Source of the DNA: Gigaspora rosea
Taxonomy: Eukaryota; Glomeromycota; Glomeromycetes; Diversisporales; Gigasporaceae
Direction: 5' to 3'
Assembly (NCBI GenBank): GCA_003550325.1
Contig: QKWP01000771.1
Coordinates: forward strand, 1-64,000
DNA length: 64,000 nt
The notes under the pieces are model-generated. The model was not told the DNA's origin. It ran no database searches and was given only the letters and a program-made list of their open reading frames with translations. Shown here one piece after another: positions 47,066 to 58,838 of this stretch (position 1 is the stretch's first letter; every line of letters begins with the position of its first letter). The position numbers and the translations under genes were made by a program.

Positions 47066-47890
47066 TAGAAAATCCTTCAACATTGGTTAGAAATGTTTAC
47101 ATGACTTTAAAAACAATTTTTACGTATTTACTGTGACCTTTGTTTAGACAAGAATCTTATGTTTTAAGAACTTCGTTAAAAGACCATTTTACCCAAAAAT
47201 ACTATTATATATATACTGTCGACCATTAACAAATAAAAGTAACAAGAAGCATTTTTTGTTAAAAACTGTTTTTTATTAGATTTTCAACAAACTGTTTATG
47301 AATAACATTATAATGCAGTTGACTGATGAAATAATTACTGATATGTTCTTTAGAGATACGAAAGCTTAGTTTGTGTATTTGAGACGAGTATAAAGTTGTT
47401 AATGCAGTAATGGGTTTAATTCTTGAATAGGTTTGGTGCTTGTACTGTATAGTATGTAGTATGTAGCATGTTTGGGCCAACTAATTGTACCATAATAAAA
47501 GTTTTATGTCAGAGTGTACAATCGGTTTGGATATAGTAATAAATACTACTTTTTCTACACTTTGCTTTACGTAATTTTTTTTGTGAGTTTACAATTTTTT
47601 ATTTTTTCTTGTGGGTTTTGTTTTTTATCTTTCCACTGTAATTATTGCAGTATCGTAAAGTGATGAAATTTAAAAAATTAATCAATTTTATTGGTAAACA
47701 ATCACATGTAGATCTACAATTAGAGATATTACATTTTTATATCACTCAAATCAGTCTTAATCGGCCCATATAATGGCTTTAGATGACCCTATATATAGTA
47801 ATATATAAACTTTATTAAAATAAATTAGTTTTTAATTTATATTTTAACAACTACTAATCCAATTAAGTTAAAATTTTAACTATATATTTA

Positions 47891-50800
47891 GCATATGTAT
47901 TGCAATGCAGTTGCATAGTACAAGCTTATAAAGTTGCATATTGGTAGCAAAAATAAAATTTTTTAAAAAAAACTTTTTTTTTAAAAATAGAATTTTTTAA
48001 AAAATTTATTATAAAATAAACATATTAAAAAATAATAATAATTATTATATCAAAATGTAGCTTAGGTCTTCCTTTATTAGATATAAAAAAAAATTATAAA
48101 TAAATACTTAAAATTAAAGAACTTTTATATGTAGACAAAATAACTTTTAGTATTTGTATCTACATTTTCACACTAGACTATAATTATAATAGCAGGTTTA
48201 ACCAATATTAAGTAAATAAGACAATATATATACATGTTAATATTTCTGATCTTTTAAAAACAGTAATCTCTTTCTAATTATTACTTTTAGATTATATTAA
48301 AATAAAGGTTTATTTAATATACAAAGATAAAAGAAATTATTAAGGCTCACTTTAAGCAAAAATATATATATATATACTAATCTTTTTTTATTTACAAACC
48401 AATATTTAAAGCAAATATTTGAACGCACAATATACAAAGTACACCAATAGCATCCTGGAAATTCCAGACACCCATTATTTACTACATACTACAAATATAG
48501 CATGGCCTTCCCAAAACAAATCAGGTTTTGTATATTAATTTTATAATAAATTATAAAAAAAATACAACCTTTAAATTCTAATATTATTCTAAATTGATTT
48601 ATATAAAAAAAAATTACTTTTAAAAAATTTTTAATTTGGTTCTTTTTTCTAGATCTAGCCCCAATTATAACAAATTTAATTTATTAAAAACTTTTTAGAG
48701 TTTATTTTTGGAACTATACGGATAATAACTCACTTAGTTTATAGTTCTTATTAGTAAAATGGCTCTAGAAATTCTATTTAAATATATAATATATACTAAA
48801 TTAAATTTATTTTAAGGCATAATTTCTCGTATATAATACTTGTGAAAATAATATAAAAATTTGAAAAACTTGAAAACTTTTATTTAATAGCGATCGAATC
48901 GAATCCTGATAAATTAATATCTGGATTATGAATTGTTGTAGTTTTTGAGGTGTATTTTGGTTTATTTGCCCGGACTTACGATAAGTGTGCTGAGAATTGG
49001 AACATCGAGTATATCGCAATGGGATAATACTGTAAAAAAAAAGCATTTTGAGAAACGACCCAAGTCGACTGTCTCACGTATAGAGACAGTATGTACTCCG
49101 ACTGTTTTTTTCGGGAAAGTTAATTTGAAGGTTGGTTTTTAAATATCAACAATAATAATTTTTGGTGTTTGTTTTTTAATCATGTTATTGTACGTACAAT
49201 TACCGGAGTAATAATACCAATAAATATGCTTATAGGGAATTATTAAAGTTTACAATATTATCATGTCTAAATGTATATCATAAAAGAAAAAAACATCCTA
49301 TAAACAAATTAGACAAACAGAAAAGTTAAAACAATAGGACACTTGATATGGAATATCGGAGATTCGCGTAAACATAGCATGTGACAAAACGCGAAAAAAA
49401 ACGAAAATTATCTCATAAAATATTGTTTATCAAAAAAAAAGTATAATACTGTATGATTCTAAATATAAATATGTACGAAATGATTTATTTGTTGCAAGTA
49501 TGAGTCGACACCATTTACATCGACATTTTGAACTTCTTTAACTGAATTAGACGCCATATGAAAAAAAATTAATTTAAAATAAAATCTTTACCATTAAAAC
49601 AATCTTTAATATACATAGACATCATTGTTTTCATTTATGTGGCGAATAGATCATGAGAATAATTCGAACGAACTTCTTTCAATTCTTTTTTTTTTTTTTA
49701 AAAAAAAAATATTTGATCTTATGACAATATTTTACATATTAAAAACCTTTGATTTTCTTTAAAGAGAATGCTGACACAGTACTGTTGAACAGTACCCGTG
49801 CCGTATTTATATGACATATGCAAAATTTTTTAGTCAAAGAAAACTCATGATACCTCTCATGACTAAAATTAAGTTTTTAATTTCACGTGTAGTTTCACTT
49901 TCTCAAAAGCGATAAGCTTATCGCTTATATTTGGATAAAAAGCTTTTTATATCAACAGGAATTCAGTTCTCCGCGAAGTATTAGAAATTATTTAATGTTT
50001 TTGCTATTTTGAAAAAATTGTAAGCAAAACGAAAATCAATGACATTAAAACTTTCCAACATGGTTAACATTTCTCTCGTGTGTACCCTCATATGGCTGGT
50101 CACGAGAGTTTAAGAGAAAAAAATCCAACGTCTCGTGATGTAATATGTACCAAAATGAAAAATAGCTGCTCATTACGTAGAGAACCATTAAAAATGGTTA
50201 CTAAAAAAAAATGACATTTTATATCTAAAATTAGATTATATACTTTTCTGTGTAATTTGTGTATATTTTCGAGAGATAAACGATAACTTTATCAGCTTAT
50301 ATCGGTTGTACTAATGTACTACGTACTGCAGGCGCACTTTCATGTGTTACATGAATGACGTCTATATTTACTAATAAAATAAATTGATTCATAAACCGGT
50401 CGCCCCGACTCCACGGCGGTTCGTTGATTATCTGATCAATTGTAGATCGTCTTCTTATATGGATAGCTTTTTATTAACTCCCAATGATAATAACGATAAT
50501 GTGCATATTAATATAATTACAGAATTATATTAAGACCAATAAAAATTTTGTACTATACCGATTTCGTTGAAAAAGAACGGTCTAATTTTATTAAGAATGT
50601 CGATGTTGCATGTAATTAGGTATTAATATTATATTTCGGTCTTTCCTTTCTAAATTTCACATTAGTGTCATGTGTTTTTTTTTGTAAATGAGAACAATGT
50701 AATTTTGGACTGGTATCCAATTCAAAGAAATTACAGCTATGGAAACATTTTAATTAATTAACGCGAAAAAGAAAGATATGAAGATTTGACCTGCAAAATG

Positions 50801-52140
50801 AAATATGAAAATGAAACAAAGAAATTCACGTAATTATAAAGTTGAAAAGTTAAGATGACTAATAATAAAATAATTTGTTGTACATATAAAACAATGATAT
50901 TACGCGTGAAACACATTAGTTGTCTCAGAAACGAGTTACGCGATCAACTGAGCTTCATGATCCATTTAATATATTTTCTTGCATGCTTTCATTAATTTTG
51001 GTATTAGCTAATTATGAGTTTTATTACAATAAATGTGTGCATTGTATATCATGGAATGGCCATTCATACGTTATTAATATATAATATGCATTTCATTTAT
51101 GAACTTATAAGTTAAAATTTGGACAGTTTATAGTATTTTGATGTTTTTCACTAATCAATAACCAGAGGGGTTTAGGTCATTCTTGCATATATTTACTTGG
51201 GTCCTGTTAAAAAGCAGGGCGCACGTACGTACATACATAAGCACGTACCCACGCAATTCATTAGGTAAATGAAGCAATGCCGAAAGTATGCACGGATTAT
51301 ATTTTGGTTATGATAACCATGAGGTACCCAGGTTATCTTTTGTTATCGTTATTTTTTCTTGACAGTTCTTAACAGCATTATTTTCCGTAATTCCTATTGG
51401 TCACAGATAGTCAGGTGATGTGTGTACATTACATTACGACCAATAGAAGGTGCAGGCTGAAGTAGTAACATGCTGCGTCCATATTAAAGTTGTTTATTAA
51501 TATAAGAATATTGATAAAACATATTATCCGAAATGTCGTGCACACATGTTCAATACCTTGTTTCAGGAAATGCATTATGATCTTTATTCGTACCACTCCA
51601 TAAACATCATTCTTACATAGAACCAAACAATTGGTTTTGTTAAATTATAAGATTATTGTATTAAGTCAGGTGAATAGGTCCAAACAACTCATGTTCAGTA
51701 TGTATGATTTAATTTGCAATTTACAAAGGAAGATAAGAATTATGCATATAGTGAGGACTAACGCTTGTGATCCCGAAAACGTATTGATCGGCTATAAGCT
51801 TGTTCATTTAGATCACATGGTGTTATACATTAAAAACATTGAAAATAATAAGAAAAGAAGTTTTGATTATTAATTGCTATCCGGAGCGAATCAGACTCAT
51901 TTATTGTCAGATTGTCAGATTTGTCAGATTTTGATTATGTTTCAAGACTTTGTTATTAATTTACTTATTTCAAGATATTATATTTCAAAGACTCTATTAA
52001 TTTATGAGGTATTTCCACATGGTATGTAGATAGTGACCAGAATTAGTTAGGGTAGGGTCTAAATCGGCTGACCCGGCTTTGCATGTATATTCGGTTAAGA
52101 TTTTCAAAATCCATCGTTAATAATAAAATTTACTATGTAT
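47891..52140. other. 4.2 kb without a recognisable gene
   Basis: The first 600 bp belong to the dispersed repeat shared with 30.9-32.1 kb. A perfect 20-bp palindrome (aagcgataagcttatcgctt) lies at 49907-49926. A 26-bp hairpin sequence (gataaccatgaggtacccag...) at 51312-51337 recurs inverted at 63935-63960. Short frames at 48807-49142, 51429-51626 and 51631-51873 show no domain, signal or splice structure, and I do not call them. Confidence 0.5.
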
Positions 52141-52144
52141 AATT

Positions 52145-52786
52145 CTATATAGATATATAGATTATCACAAATGTAACTCTTCTACAACTTCGATAATAAT
52201 TAAAAATAATAATAATTAAAAGCATCTTAAAAAAAGATCAGCTTTCTAAAAATATAGCAAAAAAAAAAAGGGTCAAAAGTTCGAAATTTTCGTAATGTTT
52301 TTAATCACCCTTGATGGAAATAGCATATTTATAATGGTTAATTTTATTATATTTTAAAACCGCTTTATTAATGATTATTTCAAGATTGATTTATTTATTA
52401 TATTTCAAGACTGTTTTATATAAATTATTATACTCAAAGACTTTTTATTAGTGTTTAAGAATTTTTAACAAATAAAAATTTCTAAGTCTTATAATCTTAT
52501 CTTGATAAAACCTTAATAAATGAGAATCGAGGAAAAGAAAATGTTATTTACAAATAAATATTAATTACATAATATTGTTGTGATCTCCCCAGTATTTTAT
52601 TCTATTTATAATCAATAATGACCCAATCTGTTTACATAATTATTCCTCCCAATAACCGAATATATCGAATATGTCACGGATTAACTATTTTTTCACGCAT
52701 GAGGGTACGACATTATATCATCATAACATGAATTATTATAAAAATCATAATCTATATTATTACTAGTAATATTTGATTCATTCATG
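52145..52786 (-). repeat. HMG-family 3' flank shared by copies 1-3
   Basis: The segment matches 29437-30000 (copy 1) and the complement of 62910-63540 (copy 3) with indels. Landmarks are atttcaagattgatttattta, ataatcttatcttgataaaac and ccgaatatgtcacggatta. It shows that the HMG loci spread as segments larger than the coding region. Confidence 0.8.
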
Positions 52787-53800
52787 TTAAAATTGTGATT
52801 GCGTAAACGGTGTGTTTGCACTGATGTGATTTATTGCAAATGAAGAAGTATCATTATCTTTATTACTTAAAATTAGTAAATTTTGATAATTTATATTTAA
52901 AAATGTTGGTTCTTGAGTAAATACAGTATTTAATTCACTGTCTAAGTCAAATTGTCGACAACTAATTGCTTGACAAGAAGTAAAGGGTACAAATGCATTC
53001 GATGTAGAAGGTGTATCTATAGATGTCAAATTTGATGATTGATAATTAAAGGGATTATTTACATTAAAATCTGTATCGGCTAGGTACATCTCGTATAAGA
53101 AAGGATTGTTTGTAAAAGTAGTGTTTGAATACATGTCAAAAGAAAGATCAGGAATAGAATTTATGTTATACGAAAAGGTATCAAAGATAACGGGACTAGT
53201 ATCTTTAGATTCAATATGTTTATTGTCATTTATCCCTTTAATGCTTTTTATACTATTCTTAAGATTTCTATTTCTACACTTTTTTTCATTCTTATTTAAG
53301 GGCGGAATCGGCGGATCGAAACTAACGATGTTCCATCTATCTTTTCTTTTTCTTCTCCCAGATTTAGGATACATCTCATTACGAACCCTCAATGCTTCCT
53401 TAGCTATTCGACGATATTCAGCTTTAACAGTTTCGTCAGCAGATTCCCAGCTCTGTGACGCCATAGAAGATACAATAGTCATTGGTAAGTAGTATCCGTG
53501 TTCGCGGACTGTTTCTACATAAACTTTTCTATAAATGATAAACGCATTAGGTGCTCTCGCGGGAATTCTGCCATCGGGGGATTTTTTAGAGATAAGTTCT
53601 ATCATATCGACTGTTGGAGGGAATTTGGGAGAAATCATTATATGATTTGGATCTTGCTTAGGTTCGGAAGACGTATATTCTAGTAATGGTGATTTCTGGT
53701 CGTCGCTTTTTAACATCTCTGTGTTTAACATCTCTGCGTAGTTGATGTTACTTATGACCTTTGAACTATTAATTGATTTCTGGTCGTCGCTTTTGAGCAT
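52787..53800 (-). CDS. HMG-box (MATA-HMG-type) transcription factor, intact copy
   Basis: Single exon of 337 aa. Residues about 79-150 form an HMG box: RIPARAPNAFIIYRK, GYYLPMTIVSSMASQSWESA, AEYRRIAKEALRVRNEM, then a basic GRRKRKDRW tail that may also act as a nuclear signal. This is the MATA-HMG type found in fungal mating-type-like regulators and greatly expanded in arbuscular mycorrhizal fungi. The N-terminus contains MLKSDDQKS twice (residues 1-9 and 29-37), from a short internal duplication. The C-terminal half is Asn/Ser/Thr-rich with no known fold. Related loci lie at 29437, 55351 and 62281. Copies 2 and 3 share a net 35-nt deletion that shortens the C-terminus (QSQF stop). The next HMG locus is head-to-head at 55351. 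Confidence 0.88.
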   Translation of the reverse strand: MLKSDDQKSINSSKVISNINYAEMLNTEMLKSDDQKSPLLEYTSSEPKQDPNHIMISPKFPPTVDMIELISKKSPDGRIPARAPNAFIIYRKVYVETVREHGYYLPMTIVSSMASQSWESADETVKAEYRRIAKEALRVRNEMYPKSGRRKRKDRWNIVSFDPPIPPLNKNEKKCRNRNLKNSIKSIKGINDNKHIESKDTSPVIFDTFSYNINSIPDLSFDMYSNTTFTNNPFLYEMYLADTDFNVNNPFNYQSSNLTSIDTPSTSNAFVPFTSCQAISCRQFDLDSELNTVFTQEPTFLNINYQNLLILSNKDNDTSSFAINHISANTPFTQSQF

Positions 53801-55350
53801 CTCTGGATAATTGATGTTGCTTTGAATTAAGGTACAGACAGGAAGATACGACCGCCAGACATCTCTTTTATATTTTTGAAGCTCTTATGAGTGTTACATA
53901 AGTGGATCGGGATCCGTAACGTCATTTCTGCATTTATACTCCTGATCATCTGATATTATTGATACGAATATATAAATTATTTTAAAAAGCAAATAAATTT
54001 ATTTTAAAAGCAAATAAAGTTAGGGAAATTTAATTTTAGAAGTTTAAAAAACTCCGATGACTTACCAAGCATCAGATCTAGAAAATAAATAAAATTACAC
54101 AGTAAATGAATCTACTATTATGTACAGTAAAAACATTATTAATCTGCATTGTCTTTATTTTACATTTTACTATTTTAATCTAAATAATGTAAATTTGTAT
54201 TAAGACATCGTGAAATACAATGTCTATTATTGCGTGATTGTTTGCAATAGTATCGTTCGGTATTTTCAGCTCATAATGAGAATGTTTAATTATTAATATC
54301 CCACTTTAAGAATTGGCAAATAGTTTATTTTTACTAAGCTTGGCCAATAGGAATAATTTATTAAATGCAATTAAGGTCGCAAAATCTCCGTAAACACCAT
54401 TGAAACTAAAAACTATGTATTTTATTCAGAGTAAAAATTTTGTATATACGAAAATGTGCAAACTCAGACTTGACCTACTGTATCTATGAATGGTTCCGAT
54501 CCCTAACTTCCAATATATTGATCACATTTAAGGCTTTTGAAACATTATTTGGGAAATTATTCTGTGCGTGACTATGTCGGATGACTTGTAAAACCTGCAA
54601 TATTTTTTCATCTCTCACCGAGAATCATTTTGTGCATCTCTTAAAGCAATTGTTATATATGGTGGTGTAACTATATTAATCTAAATCGAGAGATTTCCTT
54701 TTTTAAAAGGTCTGAGGCTTTATTTGTGACATTAATTCGGCTAGTGGACTGATAGGTAGTGCTGCGTGTTTTTAAGAACTAATGTAATAATGATAATCTA
54801 GAGCATCGGAAAACTTATATTTCAAATACGTGTGAGAATCGATACGATTATTAGGCACATATATATATATACACATATATATATATTTTTATTTTATTTT
54901 TTTTTTTTTTTTGCGTATCGATTTTCTGAAAGTACGTCATTGCGATGATACCTGCTCAAGTACGAATCACGGGAACTGGTATGTAACGGACCCGGATTTT
55001 GTATACGGAATGATTTTCCGGAAATGTTTTCCGATAACCAGGGAAACGTCGTACTAGGTACGTACATGAATACATAACCGGTCGAGTTGGACCGGGTATC
55101 CCAGAGACAGCAGCATAACCGGTCGAGTTGGACCGGGTATCCCACAGAAGCGGTGTAGGCCGGGCTAATCGCACAAACCGTTAAATAATACTTTACTTTA
55201 CTAAAATTAAAATATGAATACAAAAAATACTTATTATATTTTAATATGAATAACTAAGTTGAAGGTCAACTAAATCAGCATTAATAAATTTAAAGGCATC
55301 TTTAACGGTAAATGCGTAAATGGTTTGCTTGTGCTGATTAATTTAATGTG
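53801..55350. other. Divergent intergenic region between two HMG loci
   Basis: 54118-54290 is a dispersed repeat that also occurs at about 63550-63735, in the same orientation relative to each HMG gene but upstream here and downstream there. A TA-rich microsatellite lies at 54857-54912. Two tandem GC-rich units (ataaccggtcgagttggacc) start at about 55072 and 55116. About 55290-55345 resembles the antisense 3' coding end of the HMG family. Confidence 0.55.
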
Positions 55351-56020
55351 ATGTTAAACACAGAGATGTTAAAAAGCGACGACCAGAAATCACCATTACT
55401 AGAATCTACGTCTTCCGAACCTAAGCAAAACCCAAATCATATAATGATTTCTCCCAAATTCCCTCCAACAGTCGATATGATCGAACTTATCTCTAAAAAA
55501 TCACCCGATGGCAGAATTCCAGCGAGAGCACCTAATGCGTTTATCATTTATAGAAAAGTTTATGTAGAAACAGCCCGCGAACACGGATACTACTTGCCAA
55601 TGACTATACATGCTGGCAAAACCCGGACAAATTCCAAATAATAAAAAAACAATTGCTATTTATAAAAGATTAAATCAAATAAATAATCTTAATATTTTGT
55701 AAATATATTATTTATAACTATAAGAATATATATGATTTGTTTAAATAAAGATTATTAATAAAGTTTTTGAGATATTAGTAATACTAGAATTTGGGATTTG
55801 GGATTTGGGATGACGGACAAATCCCAAACTATAGTAAGTCGGGATTTTGCCAACATGTATACCAATGACTATTGTATCTTCTATGGCGTCACAGAGCTGG
55901 GAATCTGCTGACGAAACTGTTAAAGCTGAATATCGTCGAATAGCTAAAGAAGCATTGAGGGTTCGTAATGAGATGTGTTGTGAATCTGGGCGAAGAAAAA
56001 AAACAAACAAAATCAAAGTG
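55351..56020 (+). pseudogene. HMG-box gene copy, box split by a MITE and fused toward a kinase
   Basis: The N-terminal part (MLNTEMLKSDDQKSPLLES...RKVYVETAREHGYYLPMT) matches the intact copy. At 55605-55861 a 257-bp MITE splits the HMG box after PMT. Then IVSSMASQSWESADETVKAEYRR...RNEM resumes, and homology ends at GRRKK (about 55998). The next residues lead to a donor gtaagt at 56035-56063 (ACAT/gtaagat) and, with an acceptor at 56142, in frame into the kinase at 56143. Two terminators inside the MITE stop translation unless the MITE is spliced out. Confidence 0.8.
55605..55861. mobile_element. TATACATG MITE copy A (257 bp) inside an HMG box, perfect 8-bp TSD
   Basis: Inverted ends TATACATGCTGGCAAAACCC and TATACATGTTGGCAAAATCC are flanked by ccaatgac on both sides (55597-55604, 55862-55869). 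The uninterrupted sequence exists in the intact HMG gene. The 8-bp TSD suggests hAT. The same family is present at 58328-58572. Confidence 0.95.
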
Positions 56021-56142
56021 CTATCATATCAAAAAAATTTAACGTCGGAAAAAACATGTAAGATTTGTGCCATAATTTGTATATTTACATGGTACATTAA
56101 CATTAACATTAATATTATAATTTTATTGTATATAATAAATAG

Positions 56143-57403
56143 TATTAGAACTGACGGAATTTATTGAAAAAAAGTTGAAAGAACTTAATGTAAGAATGTT
56201 CAACTACTTGCATTTTAGAGAGCTCAAACTTATTGGAAGTGGGGGATATGCGAATGTATATTCTGTTAAATTCTATGGAAAACAATACGCAGTAAAGAGT
56301 CTGAGAAATACTTTACGATTAGAACATAAAGAAGCCATGTCATTCATTCATGAGGTAATTAATCTTAATTGAATTCTTTTATGGAAAAAGAATATTGACA
56401 AGTTTAAATGATATACTGTATTTTGCGGACTAATTCGTAAGTGCGCGTCAAGATCGTATCCTATTCTATATAAATAAATTTATGCATCTTTCTATTCGAC
56501 TGATCATGTAAGTCATAACATAAAAGTGTACGTTATTTTTTTATATAGCTTAAAATTTTACGTGAAGTTAGTCATCCCAATATTATTAAATTTTATGGAG
56601 TTTATAAAGGTATGGAGGTTGACATAAAATTAAATAACGTTAAATAATAACATATGATTTGACAAACTTTAGATCCACATACACATAATTTCATGCTTAT
56701 ACTACAATTGGCTAATGGAGGAACTTTACGTAATTATTTGGAATCAAAATGGAAAGATGGTAAATTTGAGATTCCATGGATTGACCTTATTAGCTTCGCA
56801 ATTGAAATTACCTGTGGGTTACGTTTCTTACACGAAAAAAAAATATGCCATAGAGATTTGGTGCGTACTTGACGTAGTTGACCTTATGTAAAAATTACAA
56901 GTCCTTATTTTAATATGCTAAGTTTTTACATAAAATTCTTCTAGCATTCTAATAATATTCTAATAAATGACGGTAAAATTTTAATTTCGGACTTTCGAAT
57001 ATCCAAAAAAATGGATAGTACAACGCAGACTTCTAGTGTAAAAGGCTTACCAGCATATGTTGAACCAAGATAGTATCTCTATCCTGACGAAAAGATTAGA
57101 CGTGATGAGAAGTCTGACATTTATAGCCTAGGTGTAGTGTTCTGGGAGCTCACGAGTGGAACACCTCCGTTCTCAGATTCGCCGAATCATGCTATAATAA
57201 TAAAAATATCGCAAGGAAAAAGGGAAACAATTATACCTGGGACTCCCATAGATTATGCTAAACTATACATGAGGTGTTGGGACTCTGAACCAGAAAAACG
57301 TCCAACGCTAGAAGAAATTTTAACTGAACTTAAAAGGTTATCTAAGGAAATAACGATTCTATCAGTCGTAAATACTAATAATTATGTTAACGCAAATTAT
57401 TAA
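56143..57403 (+). pseudogene. Tyrosine-kinase-like (TKL) protein kinase, inactivated
   Basis: Four exons: 56143-56354, 56549-56609, 56673-56860 and 56945-57403. They join in frame. Subdomains in order: glycine loop GSGGYANVYSV, YAVKSL (ATP-anchoring Lys), HEVLKILREVSHPNI-type helix split by intron, HRDL/HSNNIL catalytic loop (intron inside), SDFRISKK where DFG is expected, the activation segment GLPAYVEPR, a TAG stop at 57071-57073, then SDIYSLGVVFWELTSGTPPF and RCWDSEPEKRPT. Such kinases are massively expanded in arbuscular mycorrhizal fungi. The DFR change and the stop both argue against activity. The 5' end runs toward the HMG fragment, and 57515-57620 matches the HMG 3' flank. Confidence 0.82.
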
Positions 57404-57514
57404 CATTTATCCCCTAAGAGAGTGATACTGAGAAAAAAATCCGATTTATCAAATTGCTAATGTATTAGAAGCCATTAATCTAAATATATAGACAAACAAT
57501 GTTATTAGCTGTAA

Positions 57515-57620
57515 ATATTTTATAATGATACAATGTCTTACCATCACGCGTAAAAAAATAGAATAATCCGTAACTTAACTTTGTAAACAATTTGGTCATG
57601 AAATATTCGGGTAGATTAAT
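57515..57620 (+). repeat. HMG-family 3' flank downstream of the kinase
   Basis: The stretch ataatgatacaatgtctta, catcacgcgtaaaaaaatag and aataatccgtaac aligns with the sequence 60-160 bp downstream of the HMG copies (for example 62965-63040). It is therefore a remnant of an HMG locus although the gene before it is a kinase. Confidence 0.75.
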
Positions 57621-58139
57621 ACTACGTGGGGCGTATGAAAAGTTTTGTCAGTAGATCATTATTTTAATCATTTTTAAAGATACAATTTTAAAACTAATAT
57701 ATAAAATATAGTGGTTATGATGAATTTGCAAAAAAAAAATTTTAGTTAGTTAATTAGGTAGTTGTTGAGAAAAATTAGTTTAAAAATTGCTAATTTAAGT
57801 AATTGAAATTTATTAAAATAAAAATTTAAAAAAATATTATGAGTAGTAAAAATTTTTATATAATAAAAAAAATTTTATACCCAAAATAATCAACAATATC
57901 TATATTGTTAAAATTTATATAAATAAATTTTTTTTATAATTATTTCAAGTAATTTTATTATAAGTTAAAAATTTATGTATATCATACTATATATAGTAAT
58001 TTATTTACTTAATTTAGTAATAAAATTTTATTTATATAATAAATATTAAAATTTTTTTGTTTTAAATAAATTTAATAATTTTATATGAAAATAGAATAAT
58101 TATAAAAAATAATTATTATAAAATTATTCAATAATTACA
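57621..58139. other. AT-rich non-coding stretch
   Basis: Very AT-rich (aaaattttta runs). No gene or clear element. Confidence 0.5.
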
Positions 58140-58327
58140 AAGGTCACACTCAACTCTTTCCGTTGATCCCTCATACCAAATTTTTCAAGAACTCCGACCT
58201 ACGAAAACTCTATAGTTAATATAACTATACACAACAAAACTTCACCAAAGCTGCTGTCGGGTACAAAGTCCACTCACTGGATGTTCTGCTCCTGAAATAG
58301 AGATAAAAAGATATGCAGACTTTTAAG

Positions 58328-58572
58328 TATACTTGCCGGACAAACCGGACAAACTCAAAAAAAACAATTGTTATTTACAGAAAATTAAATCAAACAAATA
58401 AAAATAATCTTAATATTTTGCAAATATATTATATATAGTTATAAGAATATATATTATTTGTTTAAATAAGAATTATTAACAAAGTTTTTGAGAAATTAGT
58501 TTGACCAGAGTTTGGGATTTGGGCACGGACAAACCCAAACTATAATAGTTTGGGATTTGGGCGGCAACTATA
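58328..58572. mobile_element. TATACATG-family MITE copy B (245 bp), perfect 8-bp TSD
   Basis: Ends TATACTTGCCGGACAAACC and the complement of gggcggcaactata are flanked by cttttaag on both sides (58320-58327, 58573-58580). The interior (aacaattgttattta, taatcttaatattttgcaaa, aaagtttttgagaaattag, gtttgggatttggg) matches copy A at 55605. Confidence 0.92.
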
Positions 58573-58838
58573 CTTTTAAGCAAGGCACCTTGGCAGGCTT
58601 TGGTACTATTGAGCAAAGATGTAGTAGAGAAACTCTGGAGCTTTGTCAAGTCCTATGGATATGAAAATAGAAGTAAAGGCTTGGTTAGATATATTATTCT
58701 ATATAGCGTAACTCCATTAAAGTCCTTTAAGTTTGGTACTCCTTCCCTATGCTCCTTTGGACTTTTCAAAATTTCAAAAAAGTGGGCATTTTGGTTTACT
58801 CCCTCCAAAAGATCATTGTTTACTCTTTCCAAATCGGG

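Larger units (their letters stand above)
44701..47890. mobile_element. 3.2-kb TIR element containing further nested elements
   Basis: Inverted ends of about 75 bp (TAAATATATAGTTAAAATTT...attagtagttgttaaaatat) lie at 44701-44775 and 47815-47890. The sequence left of the element (ggctgtttctattgtctgta, 44670-44690) and right of it (47891-47990) are adjacent in the uninterrupted repeat copy at 32.02-32.15 kb, read on the other strand. That copy acts as an empty site. No transposase is visible. The element contains 44784-46554, which itself contains 45857-46215, plus 46602-46880. Confidence 0.65.

Noticed and set aside
48807..49142. Two opposite-strand frames of 65-79 codons
   Set aside because: No domain, signal peptide, splice structure or repeat support; lengths are expected by chance in this composition.
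53106..53683. Plus-strand frames of 128 and 61 codons opposite the HMG gene
   Set aside because: They are antisense to the intact HMG coding region, and the corresponding frames appear opposite the other HMG copies.
55741..56016. Antisense frame of 91 codons across the split HMG box
   Set aside because: It runs through the MITE and the HMG exon on the opposite strand; it is a shadow.
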